DNA of 64,000 bases, taken from assembly GCA_034509755.1 (NCBI GenBank), contig CM067546.1, positions 28,697,876 through 28,761,875 of the forward strand, written 5' to 3'. Position 1 is the stretch's first letter. The number at the start of each line of letters is the position of its first letter. The notes beneath the pieces were generated by a model. That model made no database searches and had not been told where the DNA came from. It saw nothing but the letters and a program-made list of their open reading frames with translations. The DNA is from Anisodus tanguticus. Taxonomy: Eukaryota > Streptophyta > Magnoliopsida > Solanales > Solanaceae. Shown piece after piece: positions 56,511-64,000 of this stretch. A program made the position numbers and the translations under genes.

Positions 56511-56830
56511 TCATATCATTTAAGACCTGGAAACTCTGGCCCACCTCACTAGGTGTCCATTACTTTTCTCCTTCTTTCAGATCATTTAAGACCTAGAAAC
56601 TCTGGCCCACCTCACTAGGTGTCCATTACTTTTCTGTCAAATGAATTATGGACCCACTCTAGTCGCCCGTAGGCTTTGTATGACTGAGTGTCCAATATCA
56701 TTCTATCAAATGAATTCTGGCCCCACTCTAGTCGCCCGTAGGCTTTGTACGATTGAGTGTCCAATATCATCCTATCAAATGAATGATCTTCTGTCAGATA
56801 GTGTGACAAGTTCAACGTCTTAAGATAATC
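56500..56830 (-). repeat. Tandem repeats in element E
   Basis: Two copies of about 66 bp containing ctctggcccacctcactagg (56534 and 56600 regions). Two copies of about 69 bp containing ccactctagtcgcccgtagg (56653 and 56722 regions). Same unit family as 23690-23960 in D. Confidence 0.8.
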
Positions 56831-57194
56831 CATTATCTTTTAGTCTTCTTCCTTTTAGATTGGTGTCCAGACAATTCCTGGCGCTTTCTTAAGAGTGGTA
56901 ACAGTTTTCGTACAGTCAGTAGATCTCTCTCCTTCGTATGTGCGAACATACTTTACACACTTTTAAGAATTACACCAAAAAGAACGGATCTTTTAAGTTT
57001 TATTTACAATAGTCCAATCTTTATACGGGAAGGAAGAAGGTTCAATAACTGATTTTAGAGTGTAGGGAATATAAGTTTTAATGAAAAACACTTTCATATT
57101 TCCGGCCTTGCTTTACACACTTTTATTCAGATATTAACTAAACATTTTATTGATAAGGAAGGATTAACTTAGACCTTTTGGATTCTGGCCCACT

Positions 57195-57626
57195 TCAGTT
57201 AGACTGAGTGTCCAAATCCTTCTTATCATAATTCGAATCCTCTGTCCGGGACAGATATAGGACTTTTGCTATATGATAGAACATCATCTTCAGCCTTTTC
57301 CTCGTGTCCCAGTTGACATCCTCAGCCTCTCGTGGATGCTTGTTTCCACCACCCTCGAGAGTGGTGACACCAACTCGTCCTTGATCTTTAGCCATACTAG
57401 AATCACTATCACTAGTATCTTGAAGCTCAGCATCAGATTCAGAGATCTCTCCTTTGACGAAAACAGATTTGTAACTGTCGTCAAAGAGAGAACCATAACT
57501 AGGCCCAATCTTGAAAGCACAGTTATGGTTTGAACTGTTAGCAAAACTCTCAACATAACTGTTTTCAAGAGGAAAACCACAGACAGATTTGGTCACACAC
57601 TTATCGACCAAAATCTTTCGAATCAC
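57195..57626 (-). CDS. Unrecognised conserved frame at the gag position of element E
   Basis: 143 residues, homologous to 22834-23253 in D and in the same position after the 5' LTR. Its N-terminus differs (MIRKILVDKCVTKSVCGF). The shared core is QGRVGVTT, EGGGNK, PREAED and KMMFYH. No known domain recognised. Preserved openness in both elements suggests it is the last-constrained coding region of this family. Confidence 0.5.
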   Translation of the reverse strand: MIRKILVDKCVTKSVCGFPLENSYVESFANSSNHNCAFKIGPSYGSLFDDSYKSVFVKGEISESDAELQDTSDSDSSMAKDQGRVGVTTLEGGGNKHPREAEDVNWDTRKRLKMMFYHIAKVLYLSRTEDSNYDKKDLDTQSN

Positions 57627-57648
57627 TAATATAATCTTGTCTTAAAAT

Positions 57649-58786
57649 TGTTGGAATATGTAAAGCAACAACGAGAATAGTAAATAACTATTACAATGAT
57701 CGAAAGGATAAACAATAATGAGGACAACAACAAGTTGTCAATATTTTGATCTTGAGTGAAACTTCAATATAGAACTTGTATTCGGAAATACAAGGACATG
57801 AACTGCTACACTTGTGGCTTGTAGATCCACTGAGAATACGAACGGTTAGAGTCCTTCGTCTGATAAGTTAACACTTGAAACACTTAACAACCAATTAAAA
57901 AAACACAACACCACCGGCTGAGTTGAGAGACGGCTCTCTGTCTTTAAGACAAGATTGTCCCTGTATATAGGCTTTACGGAAGTGTGGACAATAGTCTCCC
58001 AAGATGAAACAACAAACTATCTAGTGTGCAAAGCCTACACAAATGATCTCAGCGAAGAACACGAATAATGAAGATTGCTAAAAGAAGGATTGCTATAAGG
58101 AAAACCTGATCTCTTTGTGGTATTGTGAACTTGTTTTTCTGTTCATATATCTTCCATCTATAGAATTGAGCCAAGGCTTCAATTTATAGATGTGCAAGAT
58201 GGCCTCTTCAAGTGCCCCACAATGACAATTTTCATGTAATGGATGACATTTAACCCCCAAGTAATGCAGCAACATAATGGTCCAAGTAATGGCCATTATT
58301 GGGTGGTTTCAAAGCCATTGAAGCCCCCTCAATAGCCAAGCCTTTTAGGATTCCGTCGAGTAGTCACTACCAATGAAGCGTCGCGGCTCTGCCACATTAG
58401 CGCTGCAACGCTAATTCAACCAGAACCGTCAAAGCTTACTGCCAGTCGGGCGTCGCGGCGCTCCGGCGCCGCGGTCCAGTCCGGGAGGCGCCACGGCCCT
58501 TCTCGGCTCCGCGACCCTTTTCCAACCCGTTCCATCTTACACCTCGCACAATCCTTCCTTCGTTTACCAACGTGGAACACTTGTTATTAATCTAATAACC
58601 TTCCATCATTCTATGTCTCAAACCTTTAACTTACGTACCAATATCTCTTTCATTAACGAAATTTACGATACTTAGCACTAAGATTGCAGGTGTGTGGAAA
58701 CAACGTTTCCGACGTGCGGGGCCCCAATTGTTCGAGTCATAAATAATGAGATAAACTTAATTCCACATATTAGTAAATTTCCAACA
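57649..58786 (-). repeat. 5' LTR of element E
   Basis: 1138 bp, right-hand LTR on the plus map. GC-rich block at about 58375-58515 (gcgtcgcggcgctcc, ccgggaggcgcc). Confidence 0.9.
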
Positions 58787-58791
58787 TCATT

Positions 58792-59520
58792 TTTACTTTT
58801 TGAAAAATACATTCATAATGGGTAAGAAAAAAAACTGAAAACCTCATTATTGAAGTTTAAGGGTTGAGAGTTTTAAAATTGAAATTAGAAAAGTGTTGTA
58901 AAATGGAATAGAGTGTTGGAATGGTTTTGGAGCATCTATGGGAAACAAGGTATACAAACATGAACTTGAAATCATGATTTGAAATTATTAATTTGATGTT
59001 AAATTTTATTGGGTATGCTTTGGATTTAAAAAGTTATATTTTTCGTATAAAAATGAAAAATCCACAATTTGCGAAAACTATCAAAACTCTCAAACTCTTA
59101 TACAATCTAACCAAATGAGCAAACCATAGTTCAAAATAAGGTAAAATAATATTCTAAGGCGACACATTAATAAATTGCATTTCTCCATTTTTTAATAAAT
59201 AAATGCTTGCAATTTCATGCTATTACAAACATTCTGATACACATAATTTTATAAAGATTCACTAGTCCAATAAATCAACAATAGTAGTAACAAATTGTTC
59301 TTTAGTATAATCATTCCACATGATACATACCATCTCTTCACGTCAAGCATGGTTCCTTAACTTTTTTTTTGGTAAAAGTTAAAGTTTTTTTTTTTTTTTG
59401 TAAAATATAAATTTATGAATTAAGTTTTAATTATTTTAAGAAAAATAAAATCATTAATCTGGAATTAAAATTTTACGTTTTAGGTGAATTTAGCATTTGT
59501 GTAAAAGTATTGTTGAGTCA
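58792..59520. other. AT-rich upstream region of the GRF pseudogene
   Basis: No frame or repeat recognised, only T runs near 59360 and 59385. Any promoter of the GRF gene would lie here. Confidence 0.4.
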
Positions 59521-60400
59521 ATGACAAGCTTGAAGCGCATTTGTAATGATGAAAATGATCTAATGTTGTGTGCTACAATTCGATGCAAACATAGAGATTT
59601 GCTTGCAATTCAGACTAAGTGATCGGAGGATAATCCAGCAAGGAGATTTTGGTCTTGCCCACTATATAAAGTATGTTTGATATCTATACCTTTGGTATTT
59701 TTTTCTGTTTATATTAGTTAAATTGACTTGTTTATGACCCAATTTAGAAAAACTTGTTAAATAAGGCAATATACACACAATATACAAGTGTATATTGCCT
59801 TAATAAGTGCCACGATTTATGGCCATTGGTGATCTCGGTTGTGGCTGTTTTTGGAGTTAAGAATATTGTATATTTGGAAAATATATGTGTAGTATATTGT
59901 AATGTATTTGTTACCTAAAGTAGGATTATACACTACCATAATTGTAGAGTTAGAATTATGGTAGAATAAGATTTTAGGAATATAATAGGAAGATTTTGTA
60001 TCTTGTATATATATCTATTCAAGTAATGAAAATAATCAAGGGGATTATTTCTTTCAAAACTCATGCAAGTTCTTTAGGTGAAGGGATCGTGATGAGATTG
60101 ATGTGCGATCCAAATTTGTTATTGCAAGATTGACGAATAGAGTTAAGGAGTTGAAAAAGACATTAGCATATTATGAAAGTAAGGAAAAGAAGATGAAATT
60201 GGTGGAAAAAGAGTCACGAGGAGGTGATTTTGGATGAGAGTTCTTGTCAAGTGATCATGGAAGAGAAAGATGTTCATAATCCGGTGATCAAAGAGTTCAA
60301 GGATGTTCATGATGAAGTGGTCACTGAGAAGAAGAACATAAAGAACAAGAACAAGAAGAAGGCCAATTGTTGTATGTTCAATTGGAAGCTTAGCTATTAG
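59521..60400 (+). pseudogene. GRF-type zinc-finger protein gene, two exons, broken
   Basis: Exon 1 (59521-59670) starts MTSLKRICNDENDL and holds the first half of a GRF zinc finger: CKHRDLLAIQT, then SEDNPARRFWSCPLYK. Donor aaa/gtatgt. Exon 2 begins at 59748 after tttag, with KNSCKFFR then RDEIDVRSKF. A coiled-coil-like stretch (LTNRVKELKKTL) and a Lys-rich end, CCMFNWKLSY, stop at 60398-60400. Two conserved Trp codons have become tga (IQTK*SED and KFFR*RD). A frameshift falls near 60225, and a 302-bp solo LTR sits 7 bases into exon 2. GRF fingers bind nucleic acid; this small plant family is otherwise uncharacterised. Confidence 0.75.
59755..60056 (+). mobile_element. Solo LTR of the A/C copia family
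   Basis: Starts tgttaaataa and ends ttatttctttca. The 5-bp duplication aaact (59750-59754 and 60057-60061) proves a complete LTR left by recombination. The 3' half (tatctattcaagtaatgaaa) matches the LTRs of A and C. It has its own 14-bp inverted repeat (aaggcaatatacac, 59763-59776, with its complement at about 59788-59801) near the 5' end. Confidence 0.88.
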
Positions 60401-61105
60401 GCTTTAACAACCAAGTGAATGAATTGACATACTTGTGTTAAGTCGCGATTACATTAGTTATTTTCAAGTTTCATCTCTAGTTTGTTTTGTGTTTTTATTG
60501 TTGTATTTTCTCTAGATTTAACTCTAACAAGTAGTGTTGAAAGATGGAACTTAGTTTGTTTTGTGTAAGGCTTTGAATTATGTCTATGGAACCTTGTTTG
60601 TCTTGTATTCTCTTTGAATTATGTTAATGAATCTTTGTTCATCTATTTGTGTTTTATTATTGTCCATTTACAGCCAAAAGTATTTAATGGTAATCAAAAA
60701 CTACAACAAAGAGGATCGAGAAAATACTTCACTTCATTACTAAAAAGCTGTTGAATAACAACATTGTAGAGTTTGTTACCTAATACATCAAAATACATCA
60801 ACCTAGTAGTATCAACAAGACTCAAATTATTTCACCGATCTAAGGTAGCAAATTACAACTCAACAGTAGCAAAATAACATTAGCAGAACACCAAAATAAC
60901 AGTAGCAATTAGCTAGAAAAGCAGCAGTACCAAAACACCAGGAGCAACATAACAACAGCAACAACACCGAAACAGCAGCAATAACACCAAAACAACAGCA
61001 ACACCAGCTATTTCATGACTTAGGGAGCTTTCTAGATGTAATGCTTTGGCTTTGATTGTTAGCAGCAGCTCTAGACCTCGTTTGAATTATTTTTTCACCC
61101 CTAAT
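60401..61105. other. Intergenic, with a CAA/CAG-rich low-complexity tract
   Basis: 60880-61010 is dominated by aacaacagcaacaacacc-type repeats. The rest is the presumed 3' flank of the two convergent pseudogenes. No gene recognised. Confidence 0.5.
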
Positions 61106-61715
61106 TTATTCAAGTCTACTGTTAGTAATGGTTTGTTTTCCCTTCCATTTGAATCCTTTTTGTGGTGTGTAGCCAATATTTTCAGTAACTACATCAGATC
61201 TCCTTGGAGCCCTTGTACCAGTGTCAATCACCCTTCTACTTGGCATTCCAGGCTGTACAAAATAAAAAATATAGGCTAGGAAAATTTAGTACATGAAAAA
61301 TCAAGAAAAAATGTATAAGTACTTACATTAAGAGTAGTAAAACCATCATCAACAACCAATAATCCAACCCCAACCATCCTTGACCTTTTATAAGGTCTTG
61401 CAGCATGTCCAATACTGGTGCTTTCATTATATTGATTTTCTTGTTGTATTCCCTTGTCTTTTCCTCCACCTCTGCCAATAGTTGCAGCTTCTTGTTCCAT
61501 CATTTTCTTAGTTGCCCTTCCATTATTTCTGTTGGCCTGGTAATTGCATTACAAAATGTAAAGATTATGTACAAAAATAAATCTAAGAATAAGTAGATAC
61601 ATTTACATGTAATTGGCTTTGTGTTGATGCAGTTTGATTTGGACCAGTTGGACAACTTCTTTTATTGTGGCCCATTGTATGACAAAAGCTACAAGTCATA
61701 ACATCACCACTAAGT
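61106..61715 (-). pseudogene. MULE transposase-derived gene, C-terminal exons
   Basis: Three exons on the minus strand. The first is at about 61610-61715, after acceptor ctattacag. It carries the zinc knuckle CSFCHTMGHNKRSCP, placed as in Mutator-like transposase C-termini. The second (about 61329-61540), after aattaccag, reads NRNNGRATKKMMEQEAATIG, then YKRSRMVGVGLLVVDDGFTTLN, with donor gtaagt. The third (61106 to about 61253), after ttgtacag, reads PGMPSRRVIDTGTRAPRRSD and ends SRLE with stop taa. The exons are open and the splice sites good, but the catalytic domain and 5' exons are missing, replaced upstream by gypsy-like DNA. It could be a domesticated gene fragment or a transposon remnant. 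Confidence 0.65.
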
Positions 61716-61737
61716 CTGTAATAGAAGTGCGGAAATA

Positions 61738-63655
61738 CGACAACAACCTCCCAAGATTCATGTTTTAAGTACAAGAGCTATTACAGTACGATACAAGTTT
61801 AAAACTGAAATACAATGTCTGAAAATACCGAAATACACTGTATGAATACTAAAATGATAGAATAGTAAAAGAGATAGAGAGAAAAGTGGACGCGGAATAG
61901 ACAAGTGGCTCACCACAACTCCAAACAACCAAACTCAAACTCAAGGTGCTCCACGAGATGCGCTCATACTCAAGATCTAATCTGCACCACAAAATAGTAT
62001 AACAAGTGTAATATGAGTACGAAATAATGTGTACCGAGTATATCTCATAGACTGACAATAAAGAAGTAGTGACAGAGTTTATAAGAAAATCATCTTTTTA
62101 ACCTTACCAGTCCAGTTTACACCAATTAGTCAAATTCACCAAATAGAGAAATACCATGTGTCAAGTAAGGTCAAATAATCAAAAGCACAAATCAATCAAG
62201 AATGAAGGATGCTATGCAATGCAATGAGACGCCTCAATACCTAATCCTTTCCCTTGCCCGTATATACACGACACTCTTCGGTAATCTTTGGAAGTTCGTG
62301 ACCCATGTGGGACTCATGAGGTCCATATACTCATTGCGGCGTGCAACCCGATCCATATATCTGTTGCGGCGTGCAACACAATCCAATACATGCTACGGCG
62401 TGTACCCAATCCAAACACCTATTGCGGCATGCAACCTGATTCAAATACCTCAATCCTATCAAAATGAATGGACAAGATCAAATGTATGTATGAATGTCCA
62501 TGTCAAAAAATCATATCCACAAAATATATGAGATCACTCAATTGATTCAATTATGCACGTAAACGAGTTCAATGAGATGATATGAACACAAATAAGAAAC
62601 CAAGTCAATAATTAATCAGCTAATGCACATATGCTTTGGCATTTTAGAAATTAGAATTCTTAACTACATAGTATTATACTTATCCATTCATAACACCGGT
62701 ACTCGTACCAACGTCCGTCACACCACGGTATAAGACCCCCTCCTCTTTCACCCTTATCCATTATTATTTTTATTTTTAATCTTTACTTAGCAAAACGTCT
62801 CTCAACGAAGTCTAAATTTTTTTAACATACCTCGAATGCCTAGCAATGCGCAATGGACCTCAAGATTTCTCCTTTCCTTTATGTAAAGCTTACAAATGTT
62901 CCCAATCTATCAAATATGTGTTATTTATAAGAAAATTAGTATGTAGACACTCATATTGCTATAGTTATGTCTTGGGTCTAAAAAGTCACCTAAAAGGTCA
63001 ATTTAGAGCCCCCAAGAGCAAAACTGGAATTTTATTGAAAATTTATTTTACCCATGACCCAAAGTAAAGATCCAATCTTGGATAGAATCGCTAAATAATG
63101 GATAACATCACGGGGAAATATTTAGATTAAGGTTAAAATAATTCCCCCGAGCCAAGATGTGAAGATTTTCCTATAAATCACCCAAAAACGGACTCTAGAA
63201 TTTATAAAGTCTAAGTTTGAAATTGGAATACAAATCTAATCTGCTCAGGATCATTCGCGATCGCTAAGGTGACATGCCCCGACCTGACCCATCGTGAACA
63301 TGAGGTGTGGCATGTCATCGCGATGAAGGGTCTTTCCCGGTCCCCCCCCCCCATTCTCCTCATGAATGCGATGAATGGTCTGCGATCACGATGATGTCAC
63401 CTCTCGCGATCGCAACCTGGCCCTCGCGAATGCATAAGAGGAAACCAACATCAGAAAAATCTGGTGTTGCTCAAACTCGAAATCGACACCCAAATTCATC
63501 CGGAATCTCCCGGACATAAATCAAATACGCATTTCAGTCATAAAACATGCTTCGGGATTGCTTTCGCACTCAAAACACCATAAAGAGGTTGTCTTGGCCC
63601 GATCTCGATTGAAGTCAACTCCAAATTCTTAACTTAACTAATTTCTCCACCAATG
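61738..63655. repeat. Gypsy-like LTR sequence (boundaries unclear)
   Basis: Non-coding sequence with tcgcgatcgc words (63255-63420), caaactcgaaatcgacaccc, ccggaatctcccggac, and the minisatellite at 62325-62455. I associate this combination with abundant Solanaceae gypsy LTRs (recollection). The left edge abruptly replaces the MULE gene's upstream exons. A C10-type run occurs near 63341. Confidence 0.45.
62325..62455 (+). repeat. 30-bp minisatellite, four units
   Basis: Units of about 30 bp with the core (t/a)(t/a)gcggcgtgcaacccgatcca, at roughly 62333, 62364, 62394 and 62422. Divergence is moderate. Confidence 0.8.
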
Positions 63656-63902
63656 ACCCAAATAAAGAATTATTGTATGTATTTCTAATTTTCACATTAA
63701 AAATTCATATTTTAATATTACCTTGTAATTCGTGTGAGTATTATGCAAATAAAAATTTAAATGAACCACTGTATTAACTAATGCTAATAACAATGTTAAA
63801 CATCATAACTGGAAAACATGAAAACTATCCAGGTAGCTTTTAATTGTTCCCTTTTCACTGCAATATCTACTAGTAATCTATTAGTCCTTCCATATGAATC
63901 TA

Positions 63903-64000
63903 AGGGCCGGTTTGGAAAGCCACTCAGGTAATTGGAATTGGATGTAATTACACAGTTTAACCTATTTGTTTGATCAAGTAATTACACAGTTAGATGGGAA
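63903..64000. mobile_element. Start of a MITE cut by the window end
   Basis: aagggccggtttggaaagcc followed by gtaattacacag words is a frequent plant MITE terminus. Only the left end is in the window, so this cannot be confirmed. Confidence 0.4.

Larger units (their letters stand above)
51678..58786 (-). mobile_element. LTR retrotransposon E (minus strand, family of D)
   Basis: 7.1 kb, flanked by tcatt (51673-51677 and 58787-58791). LTRs are 51678-52805 and 57649-58786. On the minus strand the 5' LTR is the one at 57649-58786. The purine tract (complement of atcccctcttaaaaga, 52806-52821) abuts the other. As in D, no initiator-Met primer site follows the 5' LTR (attttaagacaagatt). Coding remnants are eroded. 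Two insertions absent from D are an organelle trnW segment (about 53945-54080) and an antisense copia piece (about 56165-56500). Confidence 0.9.

Noticed and set aside
62325..62455. Possible CRISPR array
   Set aside because: Repeats are adjacent and diverged with no unique spacers, and the genome is a plant. It is a minisatellite.

Overview
This looks like nuclear DNA of a higher plant, most likely a member of the Solanaceae. The DNA is AT-rich, and genes are interrupted by introns. Nearly all recognisable sequence is transposon-derived, and the endogenous pararetrovirus resembles the Solendovirus-like family known from tomato, potato and tobacco genomes (that comparison is from memory, not a search). 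No bacterial-type genes are present. The only recognisable host-type genes are broken: a calcineurin B-like (CBL1/CBL9-type) calcium-sensor gene, a small GRF zinc-finger gene, and the 3' exons of a Mutator-like (MULE) transposase-derived gene.

Layout. 0.3-0.7 kb: a complete TRIM element of about 340 bp. 2.4-7.3 kb: copia element A (LTRs about 230 bp, 5-bp TSD gttgg). 7.4-16.2 kb: copia element B (LTRs about 1.59 kb, TSD ttcaa). 16.6-29.6 kb is a nest: a LINE remnant is split by copia element C (same family as A). The 3' LTR of C is split by LTR element D (TSD tgata), and the 3' LTR of D is split by an 823-bp hAT-like MITE (8-bp TSD). 29.9-32.7 kb: SINE, MITE and gypsy-like LTR remnants. 32.8-48.9 kb: the 5' part of the CBL gene, with tandem repeats of about 300 bp in its leader. 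Its first coding intron holds a block of about 11.7 kb made of two head-to-head pararetrovirus copies. 48.4-51.4 kb: a SINE and a 5'-truncated LINE, which carries a TRIM solo LTR. 51.7-58.8 kb: element E, a minus-strand relative of D (TSD tcatt). E contains an organelle-type trnW-CCA gene and an antisense fragment of another copia element. 59.5-60.4 kb: GRF zinc-finger pseudogene with a 302-bp solo LTR (TSD aaact) in its second exon. 61.1-61.7 kb: MULE-derived exons. 61.7-63.65 kb: gypsy-like sequence with a 30-bp minisatellite.

The most notable structure is the pararetrovirus block. Copy A (minus strand, 3' two-thirds of a viral genome) and copy B (plus strand, 3' half) form an inverted repeat with arms of about 4.4 kb and a spacer of about 2.8 kb, inside a CBL intron. 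Both copies end at or within a few bases of the viral tRNA-Met primer-binding site, and a 38-bp direct repeat of host-looking sequence flanks the block. If transcribed through from the CBL promoter, the intron would fold into a long viral double-stranded RNA. This suggests a natural hairpin source of antiviral small RNAs. The structure is visible in the sequence; the function is inference. All viral and retrotransposon reading frames are damaged by stops or frameshifts.
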